The notes under the pieces: model-generated
Database searches by the model: none
What the model saw: the letters and a program-made list of their open reading frames with translations, nothing else
Told to the model about the DNA's origin: nothing
Assembly (NCBI GenBank): GCA_017935185.1
Contig: JAGBIC010000029.1
Coordinates: forward strand, 1-64,000
Reading direction: 5' to 3'
Length of the DNA: 64,000 nucleotides
Origin: Alistipes sp.
GTDB lineage: Bacteria; Bacteroidota; Bacteroidia; Bacteroidales; Rikenellaceae
Made by a program: the position numbers and the translations under genes
Shown here: positions 16,386 through 24,474 of the stretch, piece after piece
How positions within the stretch are numbered: position 1 is the first letter of the stretch
How the letters are laid out: every line of letters begins with the position of its first letter

Positions 16386-16616
16386 CATAATAATGATGTT
16401 ACATATTTAGTGAAAGTGTTTCGCTAATCCTTGAGAGAGAATGTGGAAGTTTTCTTATGCACGGGGATAACGCAACGCTCATTGCTTGTATCGGTATGTA
16501 TGGCTTTCTATGCCTCTCCCATACTGCTTACAAGTGTGGGGTATTGTTTATTTGTGCATGGGTCTTTCCACAACCTTCTTTCGGATAAACGAATCGGCTC
16601 CACACTTTCTTTTTTA
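16386..16616 (+). ncRNA. Structured RNA, copy 1 of a two-copy family
   Basis: The core at 16412-16616 aligns block by block with 63545-63770. GAAAGTGT (16412-16419) can pair with ACACTTTC (16602-16609). TGTGGAA (16442-16448) can pair with TTCCACA (16566-16572). GTGTGGGG (16534-16541) can pair with CTCCACAC (16598-16605), which makes a pseudoknot with the previous helix. GTATGG (16498-16503) pairs with CCATAC (16519-16524). The RNA ends in a T-run (16610-16615), so it may be a discrete RNA or an attenuating leader for the peptide gene at 16663. I do not recognise the family. Confidence 0.7.
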
Positions 16617-16662
16617 TAATCATGTCATACAGGGGTCGAGTGACGGAAAGAGATCAAATCTT

Positions 16663-16803
16663 ATGGAGAACCAATTGCTAACCACTTTTGAGTACGAATC
16701 TCCCCGTTTGGAGATTTACGAATTTGCCCCCGAGCAGGGCTTTGCAACCTCGCCGGCCGGCGGCGGCATGGATGGCGGCCTTTTAGGAGAAGACAAATGG
16801 TAG
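16663..16803 (+). CDS. Small conserved peptide, EQGFA-S type
   Basis: This is a 46-residue reading frame beginning MENQLLTTFEYESP. It has the same plan as the peptide at 1991-2122: a Tyr, then SP and LE, the core EQGFATS, a Gly-rich stretch and a terminal Trp. It follows the structured RNA by about 45 bases and precedes the lipoprotein gene by 20 bases, the same spacing as in the other module. No signal peptide is visible. Possible roles include a precursor of a modified peptide or a small partner of the lipoprotein; neither is shown. Confidence 0.7.
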   Translation: MENQLLTTFEYESPRLEIYEFAPEQGFATSPAGGGMDGGLLGEDKW

Positions 16804-16823
16804 AACACTCAAACAAGTATGAC

Positions 16824-19316
16824 ATGAAAAAGTATATCTTATTATTCCTTGTGGCGGCATTTGTCTCATGTACCAAAGATGATGTCGCAATTTCAGATTT
16901 CACTCCCGAAGATGGTTATATCACCTTTACCTCTGGAGATAACGGAACCCGTACCGCAATTAAGGAGAACGCAGGTGATAATAACGACGAAATCGTATGG
17001 CAGGCAGGCGATAAAATCGGTATCTATTCACCCCAAATTATGAATGCGGCTAACTATGCCGTAGAGGTTAGCGCCAATGATGCAGACAAACGCAATGTGT
17101 CGTTTGTGACCGATTTGCAGTATGCCTCAAACGTGTCACACAACTTCTATGCATATTACCCTTATTCGGCAAACAATCCTACAAGCTATGGTACTACTGA
17201 AATTTCAGGCAACCTTGTTCCTACACAAGATGGTACTATCGCCCCCAATGCGTTTATGTGGGCAAAGGCTACTGATGTTGCAGCAGGCAGTAAAGATGTT
17301 GCGTTGAATTTCCAGCACCCCTTTACCTATCTTGATATTAAGTTGAAGTCGTCTTCTGATCATATTGGCAAGAAGTTGCATACGCTCACATTTGTTGCAG
17401 AAGAGGGTAAGACCCTTGCGGGTGATTATACCTTGAATTTTACAACAGGCGCACTTAATTTCACCAAGACATATAACTCTGTATCTGCCTCTGCCGATAT
17501 CACATTGTCAGCCGAGGCGCAGAATATGTATATGGTCATCAATCCCGCCGACCTCGCAGATACCGAGGTGAAGATTATTGCTGTTTTGAAGGATGGCAAT
17601 GGCAATCTCACAACCTTGAAATCTACTAAGGCAGGTAAGACCTTCGCAGCTCAGACCCGCACCGAGGTGGAGCTCGACGTAGATGTGATGAGCGATGCTT
17701 CAACCGAGCCTGCTCCTATTGCTGATGCCAATCTTAAGGCGATGTTGCTTGCCGCAGTAGAAGCAGATCCCGACATTGCTGACGATAATTCCACAGAGGT
17801 GTCGTTTGCTGAGATACAGAAGATTAAGACTCTGGTTGTTGGCGATCGAGTAGACCCCGAAACCATGGCTGCAACCGCTTCTGCTAATGTGGTGTTGGCG
17901 AACGCTCCCGCCACACGTGCAGACAGTGGAACCGAGATTACATCAATTCAAGGTGTCGAATTTATGACATCGTTGGAGGAGTTCCATTTTAAAAGAACTG
18001 AATATGTCGGAGTGCCAGAAAGTACCGTTCTGGATTTGAGTAATAACCCTAATCTTAAAAAGATTTACACTTATTATGGCTACTTCTCGGATGTAATTCT
18101 TGGCGATAAGCCTGCATTGCAAGATTTGTATTTATTTGAGCCTCGCCTCACCGCATTAGATATAAGCAAGGCTCCTAATCTTGTTGCATTTACATGTGCA
18201 TCTTCTTACAACCTTGCAAATCTTGTAGGTATCACAGATTGCCCTAAATTGGAATATCTGAAACTTAATACAGGTTCATTGTTGTCGCTGGATGTGAGCA
18301 ATAATTCTAATTTGGAATATCTTTATTGTCAGACAAACAAGTTGGAAGAGTTGAAGGGGCTCTCTAATTGTGCCAAGATTGTTGATTTGTATATATACTC
18401 ATACTCTTTGACGTCATTGGATGTGAGCTCTGCTACAAATATGGAGACATTTGATTTCACTGGCAATAAACTTGCTACGCTTAATGGTATATCAAATCTC
18501 ACCAAATTGGTGAAATTGAAATTGTCAAATACGAAGATTACATCGTTGGATGTAAGTAAATTGGTTGATCTGGAGGTCTTGACTTGCAATGGGGCAAAAA
18601 TTGGCACTCTTGATGTTACAAAAAACACCAAACTTAAGGAACTCTCTTGTACAAACTGTGGCTTAACAACGCTTGATATTTCAAAAAACACGGCGTTACA
18701 GCAATTGTTATGTTCGGATAATTCGCTTACTCAACTTAATCTGACTAATAATACAGAGTTGGTATATTTAGATTGTTCTAGAAATAGTTTGAGTGGTGAG
18801 TTGCAGTTGAATAACTGTTCAAAAATAGAGCAATTATTTTGTGCCCACAATGACTTTGTCAAGATTAACGTCAACTCAAATGCGGCTGCAACAACACTCA
18901 ATCGCCTGGATTGCCAGGTCAATAAGCAACTTACGTCAATTGGCGACGGTATGGAAATACCAGCATTAAAGTATTTATTTTGTAATTATACCGGCTTTAC
19001 AACATTGGATTTCAGTAAGTATAAAGCATTGGAAATGCTAACTGCTAATGATATGACTAATCTGGAGTCTGTTACATTTGATAACCCGAGCTTAACATCC
19101 TTACAGTTTAACAATTGCCCGAAACTTACGATATTGGATATAAGTAAGACAGGTGTAAATGGTGCTAATCAATATGTGTCATGCAAAAGTAGTGCCCTTG
19201 AGACATTGGTGTTGGGCGATGAAAGCTGGGTTGTTAAGGGAATATACCCCGAGCGTAATTCGAGCGTGATTGCTGATACTACAGAAATTACCTTTGCCAA
19301 TACTTCTGCACAATAA
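16824..19316 (+). CDS. Leucine-rich-repeat lipoprotein with fimbrillin-like N-terminus
   Basis: This is an 830-residue predicted surface lipoprotein. The start at 16824 gives a short signal ending in Cys16 (AAFVSC); an upstream in-frame start would add nine residues. Residues about 25-285 resemble Bacteroidales fimbrillin-like domains (GTRTAIKE, WQAGDKIGIYSP, FYAYYPYSANN, LNFQHPFTYLDIKL). Residues about 290-820 are leucine-rich repeats of about 20-22 residues. Their typical units read LDVSNNSNLEYLYCQTNKL and LTTLDISKNTALQQLLCSDN, a different type from the BspA repeats of the protein at 527-1969. It is probably an adhesin or binding protein. The repeat region is clearly AT-richer than neighbouring housekeeping genes. 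Confidence 0.85.
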   Translation: MKKYILLFLVAAFVSCTKDDVAISDFTPEDGYITFTSGDNGTRTAIKENAGDNNDEIVWQAGDKIGIYSPQIMNAANYAVEVSANDADKRNVSFVTDLQYASNVSHNFYAYYPYSANNPTSYGTTEISGNLVPTQDGTIAPNAFMWAKATDVAAGSKDVALNFQHPFTYLDIKLKSSSDHIGKKLHTLTFVAEEGKTLAGDYTLNFTTGALNFTKTYNSVSASADITLSAEAQNMYMVINPADLADTEVKIIAVLKDGNGNLTTLKSTKAGKTFAAQTRTEVELDVDVMSDASTEPAPIADANLKAMLLAAVEADPDIADDNSTEVSFAEIQKIKTLVVGDRVDPETMAATASANVVLANAPATRADSGTEITSIQGVEFMTSLEEFHFKRTEYVGVPESTVLDLSNNPNLKKIYTYYGYFSDVILGDKPALQDLYLFEPRLTALDISKAPNLVAFTCASSYNLANLVGITDCPKLEYLKLNTGSLLSLDVSNNSNLEYLYCQTNKLEELKGLSNCAKIVDLYIYSYSLTSLDVSSATNMETFDFTGNKLATLNGISNLTKLVKLKLSNTKITSLDVSKLVDLEVLTCNGAKIGTLDVTKNTKLKELSCTNCGLTTLDISKNTALQQLLCSDNSLTQLNLTNNTELVYLDCSRNSLSGELQLNNCSKIEQLFCAHNDFVKINVNSNAAATTLNRLDCQVNKQLTSIGDGMEIPALKYLFCNYTGFTTLDFSKYKALEMLTANDMTNLESVTFDNPSLTSLQFNNCPKLTILDISKTGVNGANQYVSCKSSALETLVLGDESWVVKGIYPERNSSVIADTTEITFANTSAQ

Positions 19317-19332
19317 TCGCAGAAATACCCAT

Positions 19333-19349
19333 AAACAAAACCCCTGCCC
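19333..19349 (+). repeat. Right copy of the 17-bp direct repeat
   Basis: Exact copy of 16226-16242 (AAACAAAACCCCTGCCC). Here the second hairpin arm is present, so this copy belongs to a complete terminator. Confidence 0.7.
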
Positions 19350-19370
19350 GAGAAAGCAGGGGTTTTCTAT
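19337..19370 (+). terminator. Bidirectional terminator
   Basis: AAAACCCCTGC pairs perfectly with GCAGGGGTTTT around CCGAGAAA, with T-rich flanks in both directions. It separates the LRR lipoprotein from the convergent VOC gene. Confidence 0.85.
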
Positions 19371-19385
19371 TGCGAAGATATACGT

Positions 19386-19697
19386 TTATTTAAACTCGTT
19401 CAGCTCGATGGCAATACCCTCCTCCTCGATAAATGTGAGGATCATATTGCCCATGTCGAAGGGGCCGAACAAAATCTTTGCATCCTTAATGGCCTCCTCG
19501 GTGTTCTTAACCTCATAGGCGATATGGCCCTGACCTGTAACGAGTGCAGGCAGTGGTGAATCGGGCTCGAAATAGAGGAACTCGATCTTGTTGGGGCTCT
19601 GTGAGCAGTCGGTGATGTGAACCTTCAAGGGCTCAACGTAAATCATGCCGTCCATCTTCTCCTTGAGAATTATGCCGACGTGGTTAAAAGTTCTCAT
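19386..19697 (-). CDS. VOC-fold (glyoxalase-like) protein
   Basis: This is a 103-residue small protein with the order of a vicinal-oxygen-chelate domain: HVGI near residue 6, GHIAYEV near 57 and an IAIELNEF strand at the C-terminus. These His and Glu positions correspond to the usual metal ligands. It is somewhat shorter than a standard paired-module glyoxalase, so it may act as a dimer. It is the second gene of a pair with the cupin lipoprotein, 27 bases downstream of it. The substrate is unknown; the partner suggests a sugar or sugar-derived aldehyde. Confidence 0.6.
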   Translation of the reverse strand: MRTFNHVGIILKEKMDGMIYVEPLKVHITDCSQSPNKIEFLYFEPDSPLPALVTGQGHIAYEVKNTEEAIKDAKILFGPFDMGNMILTFIEEEGIAIELNEFK

Positions 19698-19724
19698 GTT
19701 ATCTGAAGTTTTAATATTCTATCT

Positions 19725-20390
19725 TTATAGGCTTGCGTCGGGGTTGGTGAAGCGCAGGCCGGCATTGTCGTGGAATGTGCCATACTCGGTAACCACAGCA
19801 CCCTCGTCACCTGCCATCAGGAAGTGGCGGCTCTCGATCTCCTTCAAAGTGCTGATGTCGCCCACCTTCATAATGTGGAAGTTGCTTGTGGTGATAAACT
19901 TATCCTTCTGGCTCTCGGGCAGCGCAGGCGGGTTGGGAGTGGGCTCGCCGATGCCGAAGTTGTAAACCCAGCCGTTGCGCACCTGCCAGCTTTCGTGCTT
20001 GGCAGCATACTGCGAGGGCACGTGATAGTGCTCTACAATCATCTGGTTGGGCAAGAGGTAAATCTCGTGACCGAAATAGAGATGCTCGGGGTCGTTAATC
20101 CAGAACACTCCACCCATGCCGACATGCTCGAAATCACCCAAACCAAAGTCATTTACCCAGAAATTCTCCTCAAGGAAGGGGGTGAAGGGGATTCCGTAAT
20201 GCTCGAACATATCGAGGAATGCCTGCTTCGCTACATCCTGATTAAACTTGCCGTCGGTGTAGAAGTCGGCGTTAGTGTACTTCTTGGTGTAAGGTTTCTT
20301 TTCCATAGTTTGTGTAGTTTGAGGTTGACCGCAGCCAATGAACATCAAAGCTGTTACGGCCGATATGCAACATATAAAAATTTTTCTCAT
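19725..20390 (-). CDS. Cupin-fold lipoprotein resembling D-lyxose isomerases
   Basis: This is a 221-residue predicted lipoprotein with a signal ending at Cys20 (LMFIGC). The body looks like a single cupin barrel: the metal-binding HYH in QMIVEHYHVPS, then KHESWQVRNGWVYNFG where sugar isomerases of the D-lyxose type have a Glu ligand and the NRGGG-like turn, and a late His in GTFHDNAG. Cytoplasmic lyxose isomerases are the closest pattern I can recall, so an anchored, exported version is unusual. It is the first gene of a two-gene unit with the VOC protein. Function is inferred from residue pattern only. Confidence 0.6.
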   Translation of the reverse strand: MRKIFICCISAVTALMFIGCGQPQTTQTMEKKPYTKKYTNADFYTDGKFNQDVAKQAFLDMFEHYGIPFTPFLEENFWVNDFGLGDFEHVGMGGVFWINDPEHLYFGHEIYLLPNQMIVEHYHVPSQYAAKHESWQVRNGWVYNFGIGEPTPNPPALPESQKDKFITTSNFHIMKVGDISTLKEIESRHFLMAGDEGAVVTEYGTFHDNAGLRFTNPDASL

Positions 20391-20517
20391 GATAATAGTT
20401 TTTAGGCTTTACTCATTCAAAATTAGTTGTTATTTTTTATTTGTGCAAACCCTTGACGATAATTTTGACGTGCGATGAAAAAAATTACGTTAAGGTATCA
20501 AAATCGGAATATTTTTC

Positions 20518-20525
20518 TACCTTTG
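20518..20525 (+). promoter_or_regulatory. -7 promoter element of surE
   Basis: TACCTTTG matches TAnnTTTG. Transcription would begin near 20531, which favours the start at 20581 over an open-frame start at 20539. Confidence 0.55.
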
Positions 20526-20580
20526 TGTTGAGACTTATTTGTGTATTATTTTACGGTGGCCCAGAAAGGTGGCCGCCACG

Positions 20581-21372
20581 ATGAAGATGGAAAGAGAGAG
20601 ATTGATATTCGTCACAAATGATGATGGATATAAAGCTAAAGGTTTTAAGGCGTTGCTCGATTTGGCTCGAGAGTTCGGTCGTGTGGTTGCCGTTGCGCCT
20701 GCCACGCCGCAGAGCGGACGTTCGCAGGCGGTAACAATGAATGAACCGCTGTTTTTGGAGTTGCAGCATGAGGAGGAGGGGCTGAAATTGTACTCTTTCT
20801 CGGGCACACCGGTCGATTGCGTGAAGATTGCGTTTGATCATCTGTTGCTTGGCGAGAAGGTCGATTTGGTGATCTCGGGCATAAACCATGACTCAAACGC
20901 GGCTATAAATGTTCTCTATTCGGGTACTATGGGGGCTGCCATCGAGGGTAGTTTCTATGGTTGTCCCTCGGTGGGATTGTCTGTTACCGACCACGATCTT
21001 GATGCCGATTTCGAGGCCGCGACCTATTATGGCAGAGAGATTGTCGGTGCGGCACTTGAGATGTATGCACGAAGTGGCGAGCCTCTTTGCCTTAATGTAA
21101 ATGTGCCCAATATTCCGCTCGATAAAATCAAGGGTGTGCGCGTGTGCCGCCAGTGCAGGGGTATATGGCGCGAGAAGTATCGCCGCGAGCAGGTCGAGGA
21201 TGGTCGTTATGGCTTTTGTCTGGCCGGCAGTTTCAATAACTATGAACCCGATGTTGATGATACCGACGAGTGGGCATTGGCCAACGACTATGTTGCCGTA
21301 GTGCCGGTGCAGATCGATATGACCAGCTATGGGCAGATGTCGATGCTGCGTGAGCATATGCCATTGAGATAA
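20581..21372 (+). CDS. surE: 5'-nucleotidase SurE
   Basis: This is a metal-dependent nucleoside-monophosphate phosphatase of 263 residues from the chosen start. The N-terminal signature IFVTNDDGYKAKG carries the metal-binding Asp pair. PQSGRSQAVT, FSGTPVDCVK and SGINHDSN are the other conserved SurE blocks around the active site. The frame is open upstream to 20539, but that start lies at the promoter, and SurE proteins begin just before the NDDG motif. An ATG at 20587 is an equally good alternative. Confidence 0.95.
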   Translation: MKMERERLIFVTNDDGYKAKGFKALLDLAREFGRVVAVAPATPQSGRSQAVTMNEPLFLELQHEEEGLKLYSFSGTPVDCVKIAFDHLLLGEKVDLVISGINHDSNAAINVLYSGTMGAAIEGSFYGCPSVGLSVTDHDLDADFEAATYYGREIVGAALEMYARSGEPLCLNVNVPNIPLDKIKGVRVCRQCRGIWREKYRREQVEDGRYGFCLAGSFNNYEPDVDDTDEWALANDYVAVVPVQIDMTSYGQMSMLREHMPLR

Positions 21373-21392
21373 ATTATTAAAATTGTAGTGTT

Positions 21393-22400
21393 ATGATGAT
21401 TCAAGTATTGTTATGTCTGGCTATCATCATCCAATTTGTAGCCATGTATTTTGCTCTGCGTCTGGTAAGGGCCACAAAGTACAACTCTATTTGGATATTG
21501 TTTATCATAGGCTTTATTGTTCTTGCAGGGGAGCGCGTTTTGCAGTTCTGGATGAGCTATGGCCACCCGATGCCTGTCATCACCATGGTGTGGATGGATA
21601 TTGTCGTGTCGATATGTATATCGGTAGGAATAGTAATGCTCGACCGTCTGTTTATATATATCGATCGCCTGAACCGTCATCGTCAGCTCACCGATAAGCG
21701 CATCCTCACAGCCGTCTTGCGCGCCGAGGAGCGTAGCCGTGCAAACTTCTCGAAGGAGTTGCATGATGGTCTGGGCCCGTTGCTTTCGTCTGCAAAGATC
21801 TCGCTTTCGTCGCTCTCGCGCGATGAGATGGATGGGTCGCGTCGTGAGATTTTCGATAATACGCTATATGTTGTTGATGAGGCGTTGCGTTCATTGCGAG
21901 AGATCTCAAACAACCTCTCGCCGCAGGTGCTTACCGACTTCGGCCTCGGGCGTGGTGTCAAGAATTTTGTCGACAGATCGTCGTCATTGCACAATATGAA
22001 GATATCGTTTGCCACCAATCTGCGTAACGAACGATATAATACCGATGTTGAGGTTATCATGTATCGTGTGGTGTGTGAGCTTGTTACAAATTCGCTCAAG
22101 CACTCGGGTTGTAGCGAGATACGTCTTTCATTAACTGCTTCGGGCGATATGCTTGAGTTGCAATATAGCGACAACGGCCGAGGCTTTAACCCTCAGGCGA
22201 TGATGGACTGCGGCATGGGTCTGTCGAATATCAATTCGCGTATTACCTCGCTGAATGGTCATCTCGATATCCGTTCATCCAAGGGCAAGGGAATGACTGC
22301 CTCGGTGAAGGTCAATGTGCGCGGAGCCGAGAGGATGGTGGTAACACCTTCGGCGCTGGATAAGGAGCGTCATGATCGTCGTAATAAAAAGAAGAAATAA
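21393..22400 (+). CDS. Membrane sensor histidine kinase, HisKA_3 type
   Basis: This is a 335-residue kinase of the NarX/DesK class. Three membrane segments occupy about residues 3-25, 32-50 and 60-90, with almost no extracytoplasmic domain, so it probably senses a membrane or internal signal. The phospho-acceptor is His124 in KELHDGLGPL. The HATPase_c domain shows TNSLKHSG, DNGRGFN and GMGLSNINSR. The stop overlaps the start of the response regulator by one base (TAATG), so the pair is translationally coupled. Confidence 0.92.
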   Translation: MMIQVLLCLAIIIQFVAMYFALRLVRATKYNSIWILFIIGFIVLAGERVLQFWMSYGHPMPVITMVWMDIVVSICISVGIVMLDRLFIYIDRLNRHRQLTDKRILTAVLRAEERSRANFSKELHDGLGPLLSSAKISLSSLSRDEMDGSRREIFDNTLYVVDEALRSLREISNNLSPQVLTDFGLGRGVKNFVDRSSSLHNMKISFATNLRNERYNTDVEVIMYRVVCELVTNSLKHSGCSEIRLSLTASGDMLELQYSDNGRGFNPQAMMDCGMGLSNINSRITSLNGHLDIRSSKGKGMTASVKVNVRGAERMVVTPSALDKERHDRRNKKKK

Positions 22401-23044
22401 TGATACGCATAGCTCTTGTCGATGACCACACCCTGTTTCGCAACGGCCTAAAACTGTTGTTATCTTCAAATCCGGAATTTGAGGTGGTGGCTGATGTGGG
22501 TAGTGGCGAGGAGTTTTTATCTGTTGTCGAGCAGGAGCGTCCCGATGTGGTCTTTATGGATTACTCCATGCCCGGGATGAATGGCGCACAAACCACCGAG
22601 CAGGCATTGCAACTTCTGCCCGAACTGAAGGTTATAACCCTCTCGATGTTTGGCGAGAACAGTTACTATTCCCATATGGTTTCGGTGGGAGCAAAGGGAT
22701 TCCTTTTGAAGGATTCCGAACTTGTCGAGGTCGTTGAGGCTGTTCATGCCGTGATGGATGGCGGGAGCTATTTCAGCAGGTCGTTGCTTGAGTCTATATC
22801 GCTTAATATGCGCTCTGCGCGTTTGCAGTCGGAGGTTCATGAGGCCGATGTCTTGTCGGAGCGTGAGGTGGAGATTTTGGTGGGAATATGTCAGGGATTA
22901 TCTACCCAAGAGATTGCCGATAAGTTGTGTATATCGAAGCGTACCGTCGATAAGCATCGTGCCAATATCCTCGAAAAGAGTGGCTGCAAGAATACGGCAG
23001 CCATGGTGGTCTATGCCATCCGCAATAATTTGGTTGAATTGTAA
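22400..23044 (+). CDS. NarL/LuxR-family response regulator
   Basis: This is a 214-residue DNA-binding regulator paired with the upstream kinase. The receiver domain (1-120) has the acidic pair DD at 8-9 and the phospho-acceptor Asp54 (VFMDYSMPG). Lys near 105 sits in GAKGFLLKD. The C-terminal LuxR-type helix-turn-helix (about 150-210) reads LSEREVEILVGI, then STQEIADKLCISKRTVDKH. Its stop codon directly abuts that of the convergent S24/S26 peptidase gene. Target genes are unknown. Confidence 0.93.
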   Translation: MIRIALVDDHTLFRNGLKLLLSSNPEFEVVADVGSGEEFLSVVEQERPDVVFMDYSMPGMNGAQTTEQALQLLPELKVITLSMFGENSYYSHMVSVGAKGFLLKDSELVEVVEAVHAVMDGGSYFSRSLLESISLNMRSARLQSEVHEADVLSEREVEILVGICQGLSTQEIADKLCISKRTVDKHRANILEKSGCKNTAAMVVYAIRNNLVEL

Positions 23045-23485
23045 TTATATCCGTCGCAGAACAGCCAAATAGCAGCGTTGCACAAAGTGGGGTAACATAA
23101 GCCATAGCTTCGATGGTATCTGCCATCGCCATGAGTCGCAGGCTATACGAAATCCCGAGGGGCGGATAATTGCCACCACGTCGGCCTTAACATCTTTTCG
23201 CAGAGCCTTTTCCACCCGGCCCAGATTGCCGTCACCTGCAAATATTACCCGCTCGCCATCAATCTGTGCTATACGGTGCATAACCCAGCCCTCTCCATAT
23301 TGAAAAAATACCACTTGCCCCACAACCAATCTCGGGGGGGTGTGGCTCACCACCTCCACCGCATCTTTTCCGTCGCGCAGTAGCGGCATCATGCTGTTGC
23401 CTCGTATGGTGACCACCGCCGATTTGCCTGCGGTGAGAGTTCGTTCCAGCTCCTCAAAGTATATTTTGTTGGGAATAACCTTCAT
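23045..23485 (-). CDS. S24/S26-family peptidase-like protein
   Basis: This is a 146-residue protein related to the LexA/signal-peptidase superfamily. The catalytic-type Ser lies in RGNSMMPLLRDG near residue 31, followed by a beta-rich core (VVFFQYGEGWVMHRI, FAGDGN) as in S26 enzymes. The expected Lys is not in an obvious GxxK position, so activity is uncertain. The C-terminus is basic and aromatic, possibly membrane-associated. The gene overlaps the upstream kinase gene by one base. The pairing of such a protein with an HprK-like kinase recurs in Bacteroidetes and has been linked to peptide-modification loci. Confidence 0.75.
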   Translation of the reverse strand: MKVIPNKIYFEELERTLTAGKSAVVTIRGNSMMPLLRDGKDAVEVVSHTPPRLVVGQVVFFQYGEGWVMHRIAQIDGERVIFAGDGNLGRVEKALRKDVKADVVAIIRPSGFRIACDSWRWQIPSKLWLMLPHFVQRCYLAVLRRI

Positions 23486-24378
23486 TACTGTTCAAATATG
23501 GTGTTGCACGAGAGTAGTGCTGCATCTTGGTCGGGCAGACACTCGAGATGATAGAGGGGTGCGTGGCTCAATATTGTGCCGGCCATGTTCATGACCTTGT
23601 TTTCCAAAAACGGGTCGAACATGAATGCAGGCGAGAGCGATGGCAGCACGGCTCCCATTGCCCGCAGCGAACTCAAGCGATATATGGCATTGTGGGGAGC
23701 CTGGCTCAGGCGTACAATAGCTTTTACGGGATAGCTCTCATTCTTGTAGCAATGCGTCTTGCCACTCCATGGCGAGCCGTAGGCGCGTAGTACTCCATCG
23801 TCCAACTTGAGGAATGGACTGTCATCATTGAGTAGCGTGGCATCCTTGATATGCTCACGCCACAATCGCGTGTGAGTGCTTTTCCCTGTGCCCGATTCAC
23901 CCAAAAACAATACGACTTCGCCATTGTGAATTATTGCCGAAGAGTGTATGGCGGTAATACCACGCTTTGCCATGGCGATATTGCATATGAACCACAAGCC
24001 AAAACGGAAGAAGTGTATGTGGTTACACTTGTCGGCGGTGCCTGCATTCGACTCTGCCACATCGGAGGCGTTGTCGTAGATAAATGTCAGCGGTGTGTCG
24101 CTCCCGTCGTCCATCGTGAGTCGCCAGCCTTGTTGGCGAGCGTAAAAACGGCAGATGGCCTTCTCGTCTTCAAAATCGAATGATGTAAGCAGACGCTCGT
24201 TGTCATCCTCTGTGGCGATGCTGCATCCTGTGTGTATCGTAATATCGGGAAGGGACTCTTCCGGTTGCATTACGACAAAAGGGTCGAAAGCCATGAGTCC
24301 TACCTTATGCAGGTCGGCCCACACTCCCGTTATGCGTATGTGGCACGTTGCCACCCTATAATCTCGGCTGTTTGTCAT
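23485..24378 (-). CDS. HprK-related serine kinase-like protein
   Basis: This is a 297-residue protein with the P-loop GESGTGKST at residues 160-168, following IHSSAIIHNGEVVLF, the arrangement of the C-terminal kinase domain of HPr kinase. DDSPFL and YGSPWSGK match the later conserved blocks. The N-terminal 110 residues are not the usual HprK sensor domain. No HPr or PTS gene is in the window, so a role in phosphorylating HPr is unlikely. Stand-alone HprK-like kinases are known in peptide-modification gene sets. It is transcribed ahead of, and overlaps, the S24/S26 gene. Confidence 0.78.
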   Translation of the reverse strand: MTNSRDYRVATCHIRITGVWADLHKVGLMAFDPFVVMQPEESLPDITIHTGCSIATEDDNERLLTSFDFEDEKAICRFYARQQGWRLTMDDGSDTPLTFIYDNASDVAESNAGTADKCNHIHFFRFGLWFICNIAMAKRGITAIHSSAIIHNGEVVLFLGESGTGKSTHTRLWREHIKDATLLNDDSPFLKLDDGVLRAYGSPWSGKTHCYKNESYPVKAIVRLSQAPHNAIYRLSSLRAMGAVLPSLSPAFMFDPFLENKVMNMAGTILSHAPLYHLECLPDQDAALLSCNTIFEQ

Positions 24379-24385
24379 ACTTTGA

Positions 24386-24393
24386 CAAAGATA
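24386..24393 (-). promoter_or_regulatory. -7 promoter element of the kinase-peptidase pair
   Basis: TATCTTTG on the minus strand, ending about eight bases before the ATG at 24378, again implying a nearly leaderless messenger. No clear -33 element. Confidence 0.45.
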
Positions 24394-24427
24394 ATGAATT
24401 TGAGCGATATATTCTTATTTAATGAAA

Positions 24428-24458
24428 AAGCCCCGAAGCGATTCTGCCTCGGGGTGTT
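24428..24458 (-). terminator. Terminator of the DksA-like gene
   Basis: CCCCGA and TCGGGG pair around a 12-base loop, and the minus-strand stem is followed by CTTTTTC. It lies 17 bases past the stop at 24475. Confidence 0.75.
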
Positions 24459-24474
24459 TTCTTTGCTTTATTCG

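Noticed and set aside
16386..16616. 6S RNA as identity of the two-copy structured RNA
   Set aside because: The RNA is pseudoknot-prone rather than rod-like, occurs twice, and a much better 6S candidate lies beside zapA at 57482-57680.
18000..19300. DNA repeat array or CRISPR-like array
   Set aside because: The periodicity is that of protein leucine-rich repeats; the DNA units differ and there are no spacers.
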